DNA from: Candidatus Enterococcus leclercqii
Lineage (GTDB): Bacteria > Bacillota > Bacilli > Lactobacillales > Enterococcaceae
Direction: 5' to 3'
DNA length: 64,000 nucleotides
NCBI RefSeq assembly: GCF_009933135.1
Contig: NZ_MAEH01000014.1
Coordinates: 186,001 to 250,000, forward strand
Shown: in pieces, positions 26,435 to 36,180 of the stretch
Layout: each line of letters starts with the position of its first letter
How positions within the stretch are numbered: the stretch's first letter is position 1
The notes under the pieces: generated by a model
Database searches by the model: none
Told to the model about the DNA's origin: nothing
The model's input: only the letters and a program-made list of their open reading frames with translations
Program-made: the position numbers and the translations under genes

Positions 26435-27121
26435 ATGATTGAAATGAAGGATGTAATGAAAAAGTACTCCAACGGTACAACTGCCATCCGTAATATCACC
26501 ATCAACATCGATCAAGGTGAATTCGTGTACGTGGTAGGTCCTTCTGGGGCTGGTAAGTCCACTTTTATCAAGTTGATGTATCGAGAAGAAAAAACAACAA
26601 AAGGCACATTGAACGTTGCCGGACACGATTTGGTGGGAATCAAAAATCGTGAAATCCCACTGATGCGTCGTGAAATTGGCGTTGTCTTTCAAGATTATAA
26701 GCTGTTGCCGAAAAAAACGGTTTATGAAAACGTAGCTTATGCAATGCAAGTCATTGGACGTAAACCCCGTGAAATAAAAAAACGGGTTATGGAAGTATTG
26801 GATCTGGTGGGACTAAAGCATAAGGTTCGGGTGTTTCCAAGTGAACTTTCCGGTGGGGAACAACAGCGGGTATCAATTGCCCGGGCAATCGTTAATACGC
26901 CGAAAGTTTTAATCTGTGATGAACCAACGGGGAACCTTGACCCGGAAAATTCGTGGGAAATTATGAAGCTCTTGGATCGTATCAACGCCCAAGGCACGAC
27001 AATCGTGATGGCGACACACAATTCGACCATCGTAAACACGATTCGTCACCGAGTGATTGCCATTGAAAATGGTCGAATCATTCGAGACCAAGCGGAAGGG
27101 GAATACGGATACGATGATTAG
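26435..27121 (+). CDS. ftsE: Cell division ATP-binding protein FtsE
   Basis: A 228-residue cytoplasmic ATPase that with FtsX forms the ABC-like complex controlling peptidoglycan hydrolases (PcsB or SagA type) at the septum. Walker A GPSGAGKSTFIKLM, signature LSGGEQQRVSIARAI, Walker B VLICDEPTGNLDP. GGAGAG precedes the ATG at 26435; the 31 upstream codons are leader. It overlaps ftsX by 8 nt. Confidence 0.95.
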   Translation: MIEMKDVMKKYSNGTTAIRNITINIDQGEFVYVVGPSGAGKSTFIKLMYREEKTTKGTLNVAGHDLVGIKNREIPLMRREIGVVFQDYKLLPKKTVYENVAYAMQVIGRKPREIKKRVMEVLDLVGLKHKVRVFPSELSGGEQQRVSIARAIVNTPKVLICDEPTGNLDPENSWEIMKLLDRINAQGTTIVMATHNSTIVNTIRHRVIAIENGRIIRDQAEGEYGYDD

Positions 27122-27998
27122 AACTTTTTTCCGTCATTTACTTGAGAGTATCAAGAGCCTGAAGCGTAACGGGTGGATGACAGTTGCCTCAGTCAGTGCT
27201 GTGGCTATTACTTTATCCTTGGTGGGGATCTTTATGGCGGTTATTATGAATGCCACCAAGTTAGCTGAGGATATCGAAAGCAACGTTGATGTCTCAGTCT
27301 TTATCGAGTACGGGACGAAAAAGCCCGAAATCGAAAAATTAGAAACCGAGCTAAAGCAGCTGAGCAATGTAAAAGATGTTAAATTCTCGAGCGCAGATGC
27401 TGAGCTGAACAAAATTAAAAAGACAATGGGTCCGGAATGGGATTTGTTTGATGAAGACAGCAACCCGCTATATGATGTTTTCATTGTGAGCACTACTGAG
27501 CCGAAGTTGACGAAAAACGTCGCAGAGGATGCCGGGAAATTGGCCAATGTGTACAAGGCAGATTACGGTGGTTTGGAGTCTGAAAAAATCTTTAAGATTG
27601 CTGACTTAGTGAAAACTTGGGGACTGGCTGCGGCAGCGTTACTGCTGTTTGTCGCGATGTTCTTGATTTCCAACACGATCCGAATCACGATTATTTCTCG
27701 ACAACGAGAAATCCAGATTATGCGCTTGGTAGGGGCCAAAAATGGTTATATCCGTTGGCCTTTCTTCCTTGAAGGCGGTTGGATTGGACTGATTGGTGCG
27801 ATTATTCCTGTTTTGTTGGTAGTCTTCGGTTATGGCAAGGTTTACCAAATTATGAACCCGATTTTGCTGCGTTCAAATTACAGTATGGTAACGCCAGATG
27901 CATTGGGGTGGAAAATTTCTCTAATGATGGTACTGGTTGGCTTCTTGATCGGTTCTCTGGGATCTGTTCTATCCATGCGCCGTTTCTTAAAAATCTGA
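27114..27998 (+). CDS. ftsX: Cell division permease-like protein FtsX
   Basis: A 294-residue membrane partner of FtsE. A short N-terminal cytoplasmic part is followed by membrane segment 1 (about residues 22-42), a large extracellular domain (about 45-170) that recruits hydrolases, and three more membrane segments (about 175-195, 222-245, 268-288) with REIQIMRLVGAKNGYIRWPF between. It starts at ATG 27114 inside the end of ftsE, in a different frame. Confidence 0.95.
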   Translation: MIRTFFRHLLESIKSLKRNGWMTVASVSAVAITLSLVGIFMAVIMNATKLAEDIESNVDVSVFIEYGTKKPEIEKLETELKQLSNVKDVKFSSADAELNKIKKTMGPEWDLFDEDSNPLYDVFIVSTTEPKLTKNVAEDAGKLANVYKADYGGLESEKIFKIADLVKTWGLAAAALLLFVAMFLISNTIRITIISRQREIQIMRLVGAKNGYIRWPFFLEGGWIGLIGAIIPVLLVVFGYGKVYQIMNPILLRSNYSMVTPDALGWKISLMMVLVGFLIGSLGSVLSMRRFLKI

Positions 27999-28002
27999 TT
28001 GT

Positions 28003-28036
28003 AAAAAGCGATTCGATCATTCGGATCGCTTTTTTT
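28003..28036 (+). terminator. Terminator after ftsEX
   Basis: AAAAAGCGAT..CGA, loop, TCG..ATCGCTTTTT with a T-run, starting 5 bp after the ftsX stop. Confidence 0.85.
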
Positions 28037-28195
28037 ATGTCTGCATCAACCGGAGTCAGCTTGACTCAAAATTCCGGCTAAAGTTGCAATCTGAAAGCTG
28101 GAAACAATGGATGGATAAAACTGTAGGCCTGCAGCTTTACAAGCTGCTATTGTTCCGCTATCCTGAAAGAAAAGTGTTCAAGTTGGAGAAAAAGA

Positions 28196-29644
28196 ATGCA
28201 GCTTATTACCGAAAATATTTTTACAATCATTGTCATTGCTAATATTTTATTATCTGTTGTAATCGTTTTCCGGGAGCGGCGGCAGACAGCCCAGACTTGG
28301 GCTTGGCTATTGGTATTGATGTTCATCCCTATTCTGGGTTTTGTTCTCTACATCTTTTTTGGTCGCGGGATATCAAAAGATAAAATTTTTGATTTGAAAA
28401 TGCAAAGCAAGCTGGGGATGAATGTAGAGATTGAAGAGCAACGACAAGCGCTGCAGCGAGATCTGTTTCCTCATCCGCCAACAGCTCAAGTGGACGTCCG
28501 GCAGTTGGTCTACATGCTGACCGTTTTTGAGCGCTCGTTGTATACCACGACTAATGATGTCAAGCTATATACGGATGGGCGGGAAAAATTTGATGCCCTC
28601 ATCGCAGATATTGAACAGGCCCAAAATCATATCCATATGCAATATTACATCTATCGCAGCGATTCATTGGGGATAGAAGTCAGAAATGCACTGGTGCGAG
28701 CAGCTAAAAGAGGAGTGGCGGTGCGAGTTTTATTGGATGCTTGGGGATCGACGCAAGTTTCCTTGAACTTTTTTGATGAATTGAAGCAAGCCGGGGGTGA
28801 GGTGGCGCTGTTTTTCCCACTGTTTGTTCCTTATATCAACCCGCGCATCAATTATCGTAACCACCGCAAGATCGTTGTTATCGATGGTTGTATCGGCTAT
28901 ACTGGCGGCTTTAACGTGGGGGATGAATATTTGGGGTTGGTGAAAAAATTTGGCTATTGGCGGGACAATCATCTGCGAATTAAAGGAGAAGCCATTTATT
29001 CTCTACAAAATCGCTTTTTGATGGATTGGAATTCACAGCATACGGATGAAGTGCATTATGCAAAAGAATTTTTTCCTGAGATTGCAGATCAAGGAAAAGT
29101 TTCCTTGCAAGTTGTTACCAGTGGCCCAGATTCAGAATTTGAGCAGATCAAAATGACTTATTTGAAGATGATAAGCATGGCAAAAAGTGAGATTTTAATC
29201 CAAACCCCTTACTATATTCCTGACGAATCGATCCATGAAGCGTTGAAATTGGCCTTGCTTTCAGGTGTTTCTGTGCAATTACAGATCCCCAATAAGCCAG
29301 ATCACCCCTTTGTTTATTGGGCAACCTATTCTTTTGCTGCGGAATTACTGGAATATGGGGCGGTGGTGGAGACCTACGAGAAGGGTTTTATGCACGCCAA
29401 AACAATGATTGTTGACAACGGCATCGTGTCCGTCGGTTCGGCAAATATTGATGTCCGCTCTTTCAGATTGGACTTTGAGGTGAATTGCATTTTGTATGAT
29501 GAGCAGATGGCACAAACGGTGCGGGACGCCTTTTTCCAAGATAGTCGAGATTCGAAACCGATGACTATGACAAGTTATCAAAATCGAGGACTGATAATCA
29601 AAATCAAAGAAGGGTTAGCTCGGCTGATTTCGCCATTACTTTAA
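28196..29644 (+). CDS. cls: Cardiolipin synthase
   Basis: This 482-residue membrane enzyme joins two phosphatidylglycerol molecules into cardiolipin plus glycerol. It has two N-terminal membrane helices (about residues 5-25 and 35-55) and two phospholipase D HKD motifs: HRKIVVIDGCIGYTGGFNVG and HAKTMIVDNGIVSVGSAN. GGAG lies 10 nt before the ATG at 28196. Cls changes are linked to daptomycin resistance in enterococci, and it is located near the liaXYZ envelope-stress genes; no resistance inference can be made from sequence alone here. Confidence 0.95.
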   Translation: MQLITENIFTIIVIANILLSVVIVFRERRQTAQTWAWLLVLMFIPILGFVLYIFFGRGISKDKIFDLKMQSKLGMNVEIEEQRQALQRDLFPHPPTAQVDVRQLVYMLTVFERSLYTTTNDVKLYTDGREKFDALIADIEQAQNHIHMQYYIYRSDSLGIEVRNALVRAAKRGVAVRVLLDAWGSTQVSLNFFDELKQAGGEVALFFPLFVPYINPRINYRNHRKIVVIDGCIGYTGGFNVGDEYLGLVKKFGYWRDNHLRIKGEAIYSLQNRFLMDWNSQHTDEVHYAKEFFPEIADQGKVSLQVVTSGPDSEFEQIKMTYLKMISMAKSEILIQTPYYIPDESIHEALKLALLSGVSVQLQIPNKPDHPFVYWATYSFAAELLEYGAVVETYEKGFMHAKTMIVDNGIVSVGSANIDVRSFRLDFEVNCILYDEQMAQTVRDAFFQDSRDSKPMTMTSYQNRGLIIKIKEGLARLISPLL

Positions 29645-29647
29645 AAA

Positions 29648-29690
29648 AAGACGATCATAAGCATTGAAGGATGCTCTGATCGTCTTTGTT
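29648..29690 (+). terminator. Terminator after cls
   Basis: AAAGACGATCA (29648-29658) pairs with TGATCGTCTTT (29677-29687), with AGCAT/ATGCT in the middle. Confidence 0.85.
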
Positions 29691-30046
29691 TCTATGTATT
29701 ACCGAAAAGAGGAACCGGGGTAGGTCCTCTTTTCGAAATCAGCGGGGACTATGGGGGAGTCACTGCTGATTGAAAACGTCTAGAACAACGGGAGTAAAAG
29801 GGTTTTCTCGTTTGGGGAAGCAAGAAAATACGTTCGTTCTTTTTTAGGGACGTTTTTCAATGGACAGTATAGCATATCCCAAGAAAGCAGCCTAGTCTTT
29901 TTTTAGAGACGTTGTAAAAATAATACCGGCTACAAGATGGATTTGAGATTTTCAATAATCACTGCTAATGTTAAAATAGATTTATTTGCAGCAACCCTGT
30001 TCTTTTTAAAAGAGGGTGCTGGTAAAAATGAAATTATGAGAAATCC
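29691..30046. other. Intergenic region between cls and pstS
   Basis: There is no gene here. It contains a second strong hairpin, GAAAAGAGGA..CC / GG.CCTCTTTTC (29704-29734), then a weaker one with ATCAGC/GCTGAT arms (29739-29771). Two similar T-rich segments follow (TTTTTTAGGGACG near 29845 and TTTTTTTAGAGACG near 29900). No riboswitch or small RNA was recognised. Confidence 0.5.
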
Positions 30047-30075
30047 TTTACGGTAAGTATGTAGCCTGTTACAAT
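30047..30075 (+). promoter_or_regulatory. pst operon promoter
   Basis: TTTACG (30047-30052), a 17-bp spacer and TACAAT (30070-30075) lie 65 bp before pstS. The poor -35 fits a promoter needing an activator such as PhoP/PhoB; I could not identify Pho boxes with confidence. Confidence 0.5.
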
Positions 30076-30139
30076 AATGAACAGTTTTAAAAACGGTAAT
30101 GCTGAATGAGTTGAAGCATAAAAAGGAGATTGCTGAATT

Positions 30140-30994
30140 ATGAAAAAACGAATTTTTCTTACGCTGGCTTTAGGTGCTTGCGTACTTTTGACGGGATGTG
30201 CCAAATGGATTGATCGCGGAGAATCCATTACGGCAGTGGGATCTTCGGCACTACAGCCTTTGGTAGAAACTGTAGCAGAGGAATACCAGAACAAATTCCC
30301 AGGCAAATTCATCAATGTCCAAGGGGGCGGAAGTGGGACTGGTTTGAGTCAAGTACAGTCTGGGGCTGTTGAAATCGGTAATTCCGATTTATTTGCTGAA
30401 GAAAAAAGTGGGATTGACGCTTCTAAGTTAGTTGATCATAAGGTAGCGACTGTTGGAATTACGCCAATCGTCAATAAAAAAGTTGGTGTAACGGATCTAA
30501 AGATGACGCAATTGCGGGATATTTTTTTGGGTGAAATCAAGAATTGGAAAGAAGTAGGCGGCGCAGATCAGGAGATTGTCATCTTGAACCGAGCAGCTGG
30601 CTCTGGGACTCGGGGAACTTTCGAAAAATGGGTATTGGAAGGAAAAACTGCCATCCGTGCTCAAGAGCAAGATTCCAGTGGGATGGTTCGTCAAATCGTC
30701 GCAGACACACCGGGAGCAATCAGTTATGTTGCTTTTTCCTATGTTTCAAAAGATGTCGCAACGTTGAAAGTTGATGGTGTGGAGCCGACAGATGAAAATG
30801 TCACCACCAATGATTGGAAGATTTGGGCTTACGAGCATATGTATACAAAGGGAAAACCTGATGCATTGACGCAAGATTTTTTGGATTATATCTTGTCTGC
30901 TGAGGTACAAGAAGAAATCGTAGGCAAGTTGGGTTATATTCCGGTCTCCAAGATGAAGGTAGAACGAGACTGGCAAGGAAATCTGATCAACTAG
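30140..30994 (+). CDS. pstS: Phosphate ABC transporter substrate-binding lipoprotein
   Basis: A 284-residue surface lipoprotein that captures inorganic phosphate for the Pst importer. Signal peptide with lipobox LLTGC (lipidated cysteine C20). The phosphate site motifs AVGSSALQPL, GGGSGTGLSQ and RAAGSGTRGTFEKWV are clear. AAAAGGAG precedes the ATG. First gene of pstS-C-A-B1-B2-phoU; the following 407-bp gap holds a hairpin that may make pstS the most abundant product. Confidence 0.94.
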   Translation: MKKRIFLTLALGACVLLTGCAKWIDRGESITAVGSSALQPLVETVAEEYQNKFPGKFINVQGGGSGTGLSQVQSGAVEIGNSDLFAEEKSGIDASKLVDHKVATVGITPIVNKKVGVTDLKMTQLRDIFLGEIKNWKEVGGADQEIVILNRAAGSGTRGTFEKWVLEGKTAIRAQEQDSSGMVRQIVADTPGAISYVAFSYVSKDVATLKVDGVEPTDENVTTNDWKIWAYEHMYTKGKPDALTQDFLDYILSAEVQEEIVGKLGYIPVSKMKVERDWQGNLIN

Positions 30995-31401
30995 TAGGGA
31001 TTTTTCAAGGAGCACTGTGAAGACATTGTGATTTTTCGGTCTTTTGATTCTACAAGCTGCCCTTATTTTTGGATCTTTACACAAAATTTACAATAAGTTT
31101 ATCCAAAATTGATGTTGGTCACCTAAAATAAAACAGTATTCTGTGCAGGAAGACAACACCTGCTTCTCGCTTGTGTAGCGATGGAGTACGGCGGTTGTTT
31201 TTTTGTTGAGAGCGGAAAAAATCATGTTGGTAGCCGAAATAGCTTTTCAATCGCGTTGTGCTTGTAGTCCAGATGCCAAAAGGCGCCCAGGGATAGGTCG
31301 AAAAGGACAAGCCGGCAGCAACATGGTATTCTGAATTTGACGTAAACTGTTCCAAATCTCAATATCAATGAGCTCAAACCGAGTGTTCAGGAGGAATCAT
31401 T
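30995..31401. other. pstS-pstC intergenic region
   Basis: A 407-bp gap, long for an operon. Apart from the hairpin above and the AGGAGG of pstC, nothing was recognised. The minus-strand frame at 31119-31355 has no ribosome site. Confidence 0.4.
31153..31204 (+). terminator. Hairpin with T-run between pstS and pstC
   Basis: ACAAC (31153-31157) pairs with GTTGT (31194-31198), with CC/GG and CTCGC/GCGA inner pairings and internal loops, followed by seven T. It looks like a partial or attenuating terminator within the pst operon. Confidence 0.5.
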
Positions 31402-32328
31402 TTGGAAGAAGATGTTAAAAAAGCGTTGACCACTAAGTCCAAACGGGCACGGATGGAGCAACGGGGAAAGTTCATCAGTTTTCTGTGTATCGCATTGATC
31501 GTAGTGGTAGTTGTTTCAATCTTCTATTTTGTTGCCAGCAAGGGATTGGCAACATTCTTCAAAGATAAGATTAGTGTCATGAATTTTTTGTTTGGCACGG
31601 ATTGGAATCCCAGTCAGCTAGGTCCTGATGGGAAGCCACAAGTTGGTGCACTCCCGATGATTGCCGGCTCATTTATTGTAACTTTCTTATCGGCAATCGT
31701 AGCTACCCCCTTTGCAATTGGGGCGGCGGTCTTTATGGTAGAAATCTCGCCAAAACAAGGACAAAAAATTCTCCAGCCGGTTATTGAGCTGTTGGTGGGG
31801 ATTCCTTCAGTCGTCTATGGTTTTATCGGTTTGTCGGTGATTGTTCCGGCAGTTCGTTCCGTTTTTGGCGGCACCGGTTTTGGTATTCTTGCGGGGACCT
31901 TTGTGTTGTTCGTTATGATTTTACCAACGGTGACGACCATGACGGTTGATGCCCTAAAGTCTGTTCCTCGGCATTATCGAGAAGCTTCATTAGCATTGGG
32001 AGCCACTCGTTGGCAGACAATTTACAAGGTCGTTTTGCGGGCAGCGGTACCGGGGATTTTAACTGCCGTGGTTTTCGGCATGGCGCGCGCGTTCGGTGAA
32101 GCTTTGGCTATCCAGATGGTCATCGGTAATGCTGCTTTGATGCCAACTTCTCTGGTAACACCAGCATCTACGTTAACTTCGATTTTGACCATGGGAATCG
32201 GGAACACCATCATGGGAACAGCGGAAAATAATGTGTTGTGGTCGCTGGCATTAATTCTCTTGTTGATGTCATTAATCTTTAATATTATTATCCGTTTGAT
32301 TGGGAAGAAAGGGGCCTTTAGCAAATGA
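31402..32328 (+). CDS. pstC: Phosphate ABC transporter permease PstC
   Basis: A 308-residue membrane permease of the phosphate importer, with six hydrophobic segments and the coupling loop around HYREASLALGATRWQTIYKV. Start is TTG at 31402, 7 nt after AGGAGG; no ATG or GTG fits better. It overlaps pstA by 4 nt. Confidence 0.93.
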   Translation: MEEDVKKALTTKSKRARMEQRGKFISFLCIALIVVVVVSIFYFVASKGLATFFKDKISVMNFLFGTDWNPSQLGPDGKPQVGALPMIAGSFIVTFLSAIVATPFAIGAAVFMVEISPKQGQKILQPVIELLVGIPSVVYGFIGLSVIVPAVRSVFGGTGFGILAGTFVLFVMILPTVTTMTVDALKSVPRHYREASLALGATRWQTIYKVVLRAAVPGILTAVVFGMARAFGEALAIQMVIGNAALMPTSLVTPASTLTSILTMGIGNTIMGTAENNVLWSLALILLLMSLIFNIIIRLIGKKGAFSK

Positions 32329-33209
32329 ATGCAAAACGCTCAGACAAGATTGCAACCGGAGTTTTGTACGGCATTTCAGCAACGATTGTTTTGATCTTGG
32401 CGGCTTTACTGCTATACATCTTAGCTCGGGGCTTGCCACACATTTCATGGGAATTTTTGACACAGCCTTCCAGAGCCTATCAAGAAGGCGGCGGGATCGG
32501 AATCCAGCTGTTCAACTCCTTTTACTTGTTGTTTATCACGATGTTAATCAGTTTTCCAATCTCTTTAGGCGCAGGCATCTATCTTTCAGAATATGCCAAA
32601 AAGAACTGGGTGACAGATATCATCCGAACCTCGATTGAAATTTTGAGTTCCTTGCCTTCAGTAGTTGTGGGGTTGTTTGGTTTTCTGGTCTTTGTTATCC
32701 AGTTTGGTTACGGTTTTTCCATTATTTCTGGTGCGTTGGCATTGACCTTTTTCAACTTGCCGCTTTTGACCCGGAATGTCGAAGAATCCTTACAGGCTGT
32801 TCATTACACCCAACGTGAGGCGGGCTTAGCTCTGGGACTTTCTCGGTGGGAGACGGTTTTACGAATCGTAGTTCCAGAAGCGACACCAGGAATTTTGACA
32901 GGTGTCATTTTGAGTTCGGGTCGGATATTCGGGGAAGCGGCGGCATTGATCTACACAGCTGGTCAAAGTGCGCCCGCCTTGGATTTCACGAATTGGAACC
33001 CGTTGAGCGTATCCAGCCCTATCAGCATCTTCCGGCAGGCAGAAACATTGGCTGTGCATATCTGGAAGATCAATACTGAAGGTACGATGCCTGACGGCGC
33101 AGCGGTTTCTGCCGGTGCTTCGGCAGTGTTGATCATCGCTGTCTTGTTGTTCAACTTCGGCGCCCGAGCTGTCGGTAAGCGTCTGTACAAGAAAATGACT
33201 TCCGCATAA
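32325..33209 (+). CDS. pstA: Phosphate ABC transporter permease PstA
   Basis: A 294-residue second permease subunit, with six hydrophobic segments and the coupling loop YTQREAGLALGLSRWETVLR. The ATG lies inside the pstC stop region (ATGA overlap), so translation is coupled. It is followed 15 bp later by pstB1. Confidence 0.93.
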   Translation: MNAKRSDKIATGVLYGISATIVLILAALLLYILARGLPHISWEFLTQPSRAYQEGGGIGIQLFNSFYLLFITMLISFPISLGAGIYLSEYAKKNWVTDIIRTSIEILSSLPSVVVGLFGFLVFVIQFGYGFSIISGALALTFFNLPLLTRNVEESLQAVHYTQREAGLALGLSRWETVLRIVVPEATPGILTGVILSSGRIFGEAAALIYTAGQSAPALDFTNWNPLSVSSPISIFRQAETLAVHIWKINTEGTMPDGAAVSAGASAVLIIAVLLFNFGARAVGKRLYKKMTSA

Positions 33210-33224
33210 GATTGGAGCAAACTC

Positions 33225-34028
33225 ATGAGCTACGATATCAATGAACGCAATATTATCACTTTTGATAAACCCGATGATGTTGCTTTGCATACTGAAGATT
33301 TGAAGGTCTGGTATGGTGAAAATGAAGCAATCCACGGGGTTGATTTACAATTTGAAAAAAAATGCATCACCGCTTTAATTGGACCATCGGGATCCGGTAA
33401 GTCCACCTACCTTCGTTCACTTAATCGCATGAATGACGGGATCTCAGGAACGAAAGTCACTGGCTCAATTATGTACAAAGGCGTAGATGTGAATCGATCC
33501 GATATCGACGTCTACGAGATGCGGAAACGAATTGGAATGGTCTTTCAACGACCTAATCCCTTCAGTAAATCTATTTATGAAAACATTACCTTTGCTTTAA
33601 AACGACACGGTGAAAAAGACAAACACAAGCTAGACGAAATTGTAGAGACCAGCTTGAAGCAAGCAGCACTGTGGGACCAGGTGAAAGATAGCCTGAATAA
33701 AAGTGCGTTAGCCTTATCCGGTGGACAACAGCAACGCCTGTGCATTGCCCGGGCGATTGCGATGAAACCAGACATCTTATTGCTGGATGAACCTGCGTCG
33801 GCACTAGATCCGATTTCTACCGGGACAGTTGAGGAAACACTGGTAAATCTAAAAGAAAACTACACGATCATCATCGTGACCCACAATATGCAACAGGCGG
33901 CTCGAATCAGTGATTATACTGCCTTTTTCTATTTAGGTCATGCGTTGGAATATGATGAAACCCGTAAAATCTTTACCCGACCGAAGATTAAAGCCACTGA
34001 AGATTATGTCTCAGGGCATTTCGGCTAA
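33225..34028 (+). CDS. pstB1: Phosphate ABC transporter ATPase PstB (first copy)
   Basis: A 267-residue ATPase with Walker [20 protein letters not shown], signature [15 protein letters not shown], Walker [14 protein letters not shown] and H-loop [13 protein letters not shown]. The N-terminus is about 15 residues longer than in pstB2. It powers phosphate uptake by PstCA. Confidence 0.93.
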   Translation: MSYDINERNIITFDKPDDVALHTEDLKVWYGENEAIHGVDLQFEKKCITALIGPSGSGKSTYLRSLNRMNDGISGTKVTGSIMYKGVDVNRSDIDVYEMRKRIGMVFQRPNPFSKSIYENITFALKRHGEKDKHKLDEIVETSLKQAALWDQVKDSLNKSALALSGGQQQRLCIARAIAMKPDILLLDEPASALDPISTGTVEETLVNLKENYTIIIVTHNMQQAARISDYTAFFYLGHALEYDETRKIFTRPKIKATEDYVSGHFG

Positions 34029-34093
34029 GAGCAAAGGCTACGGCGGCCGGTGGCTGTTTGTTTCCGGTGGCTTGCCTTTTCAGGAGGAAAACT

Positions 34094-34852
34094 ATGTCTG
34101 AACAGTTGATATCATCACAGGACTTGCATCTGTATTATGGAAAAAAAGAAGCGCTAAAGGGTATTACCATGGGTTTCAACCGTAATGAAATCACCGCTAT
34201 GATTGGTCCTTCCGGTTGCGGGAAATCGACTTATCTGCGAACGTTGAATCGAATGAATGACTTGATTCCCGGAGTGACTGTCACCGGCAATGTGCAATAC
34301 AAAGGCCAGGACATTTATAGTCCTCGACAAGACATTGTCGAGTTGCGCAAGGAAATCGGCATGGTCTTTCAACAGCCAAATCCCTTTCCATTTTCCATTT
34401 ACGAAAACGTCATCTATGGGTTAAAATTAAAAGGTGAAAAAGACAAAGAAAAGCTGGATCAAGTGGTGGAAGAAAGCCTGAAAGCCGCCTCTGTTTGGGA
34501 AGATGTTAAAGACAAGCTCCATTCAAGTGCCCTTTCTTTATCCGGGGGACAGCAACAGCGGGTGTGTATTGCACGGGTATTGGCGGTGGATCCAGATATT
34601 ATTTTGCTGGATGAGCCTACCAGTGCGCTGGATCCCATCTCTTCAGGGAAAATCGAAAACACGCTTTTCCAATTGAAAGAACGGTATACGATGATTATCG
34701 TGACTCACAACATGTCACAAGCTTCCCGGATTTCTGACCGAACAGCCTTCTTTCTGGACGGCAATTTGATTGAATTTGATAACACCAAAAAGATTTTCTT
34801 GGATCCTAGTAAAAAAGAAACTGAAGATTATATCTCCGGACGCTTCGGCTGA
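34094..34852 (+). CDS. pstB2: Phosphate ABC transporter ATPase PstB (second copy)
   Basis: A 252-residue ATPase paralogous to pstB1 in tandem. Walker [20 protein letters not shown], signature [15 protein letters not shown], Walker [20 protein letters not shown] lies 7 nt before the ATG at 34094. Two tandem pstB genes are common in streptococci and enterococci; whether they form a heterodimer or alternate is not known. Confidence 0.93.
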   Translation: MSEQLISSQDLHLYYGKKEALKGITMGFNRNEITAMIGPSGCGKSTYLRTLNRMNDLIPGVTVTGNVQYKGQDIYSPRQDIVELRKEIGMVFQQPNPFPFSIYENVIYGLKLKGEKDKEKLDQVVEESLKAASVWEDVKDKLHSSALSLSGGQQQRVCIARVLAVDPDIILLDEPTSALDPISSGKIENTLFQLKERYTMIIVTHNMSQASRISDRTAFFLDGNLIEFDNTKKIFLDPSKKETEDYISGRFG

Positions 34853-34894
34853 TATCAGCGATTTTTCGTGAGACGAAAGTGAGGAATGTACAAT

Positions 34895-35572
34895 ATGTTG
34901 CGGACACAATTTGAAGAAGAATTATTGAATCTCCACAATCAGTTTTACGAGATGGGGATGATGGTGAGTAATGCGGTCCATAAATCGGTAAGAGCTTATA
35001 TCAAGCACGACAAGGAGCTTGCCGCTGAAGTTATCGCAAACGATGTTCAAATCAATGATATGGAGGTCAAGCTGGAGAAAAAGAGCTTTGAGATGATTGC
35101 TTTGCAACAACCAGTGACAACAGACTTGCGTATGATTATCACAGTTATGAAAGCCAGCTCAGATTTGGAACGGATGGCCGACCATGCGGTATCTATCGCT
35201 AAATCAACGATCCGAGTCAAAGGGGAAACACGAATCCCAGATATCGAAAAACAAATTTCAGATATGTCTGACTACGTGAAAAAAATGGTAGACAATGTCT
35301 TAGTGGCTTATGTGAAGACCAACGAAGAAGACGCACGTCTGATTGCCGATATGGACCAGCGAATCAATGATTTCTATAGCCAAATCTACTATAAAGCAAT
35401 CGACGCCATGAAAGAAAACCCTGAGACCGTCATCAGCGGAACTGACTACTTGTCAGTAGCTCAGTACTTGGAGCGTATCGGGGATTACGTGACTAATATC
35501 TGCGAATGGATCGTTTACTTGGCTACCGGTAAGATCACAGAACTAAATTCCAATCACGACGAAGAGTTTTAA
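34895..35572 (+). CDS. phoU: Phosphate signalling protein PhoU
   Basis: A 225-residue all-helical protein with two PhoU domains (about residues 5-105 and 115-215) that restrains Pst and phosphate-starvation signalling. Metal-binding ELERMADHA- and YLERIGDYVTNICE-type motifs are present in both halves. The ATG at 34895 is chosen because GTGAGG sits 10 nt upstream; the ATG at 34886 is too close. It is the last gene of the pst operon. Confidence 0.93.
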   Translation: MLRTQFEEELLNLHNQFYEMGMMVSNAVHKSVRAYIKHDKELAAEVIANDVQINDMEVKLEKKSFEMIALQQPVTTDLRMIITVMKASSDLERMADHAVSIAKSTIRVKGETRIPDIEKQISDMSDYVKKMVDNVLVAYVKTNEEDARLIADMDQRINDFYSQIYYKAIDAMKENPETVISGTDYLSVAQYLERIGDYVTNICEWIVYLATGKITELNSNHDEEF

Positions 35573-35581
35573 TCAAAGAAG

Positions 35582-35620
35582 CGGCCTCAATCCTTTACTT
35601 TTGGGATTGAGGCCGTTTTT
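35582..35620 (+). terminator. Terminator of the pst operon
   Basis: CGGCCTCAATCC (35582-35593) and GGATTGAGGCCG (35604-35615) form a perfect 12-bp stem followed by five T. Confidence 0.95.
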
Positions 35621-35651
35621 GTCTTATTTTAATTTAAGTAAGGTAAGGTAG

Positions 35652-35900
35652 TCAGCGACTCTGCTTTTTCAAAAAGATAATCAGGAAAATCATCGAAAAA
35701 AAGAGTCCCAAGAGCCGTAAGAATAAAAGCCACGGAGAATCAAAGTGACGATGGTTGAGGACTTGATAAATAAAGAAAAACACGACAAGTGACAATCCGG
35801 CTAATGTGATCCGGTCTTTGCTCCAACGCACAAAAAATAGGGCGATTGAAAAAAATAAGACAACTGGTATCCAAAAGAGCAATCCGCTGATTTTTTCCAT
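35652..35900 (-). CDS. Small membrane protein of unknown function
   Basis: An 82-residue protein with three hydrophobic segments (about residues 5-22, 30-45, 58-77) and a basic C-terminus (KKQSR). I do not recognise the family. The ATG at 35900 is likely; the ribosome site is weak (ACGAGTAG) and the longer TTG frame from 35918 has none. It is transcribed opposite to phoU and divergent from liaX. Confidence 0.6.
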   Translation of the reverse strand: MEKISGLLFWIPVVLFFSIALFFVRWSKDRITLAGLSLVVFFFIYQVLNHRHFDSPWLLFLRLLGLFFSMIFLIIFLKKQSR

Positions 35901-36075
35901 AACATCTACTCGTTTCAATAAAGGTAAGGTTATTATTGACTAATGCGATTGGAAATAGTTATTAATGAGTGATTTTTAATCGTAATTTGAAGAAATTTAT
36001 TTTTAGCGGCAAAAAGAGTAAGAGGACGCATGAAACCGGAAGCAATCATTTCTACATCGATAGTTGGGAAAAAGT

Positions 36076-36119
36076 TCGGTCTTTAGTCCTATGACAAAGG
36101 GAAGCATTCTTGGCATAAT
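36076..36119 (+). promoter_or_regulatory. LiaR-type box and promoter of liaXYZ
   Basis: TCGGTCTTTAGTCCTATGAC (36076-36095) resembles the LiaR/VraR/CesR-family binding motif (GTC..TAGTC....GAC spacing). It abuts and overlaps the -35 (ATGACA, 36091-36096), followed by a 17-bp spacer and CATAAT (36114-36119). Placement fits activation of a weak promoter by phosphorylated LiaR under envelope stress. The consensus is recalled, not computed. Confidence 0.65.
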
Positions 36120-36180
36120 AGCAATGTAAGGTAATGACAGATACCTGCAAATATGAAACACTCAAGGAGGCTCCTAAGCC

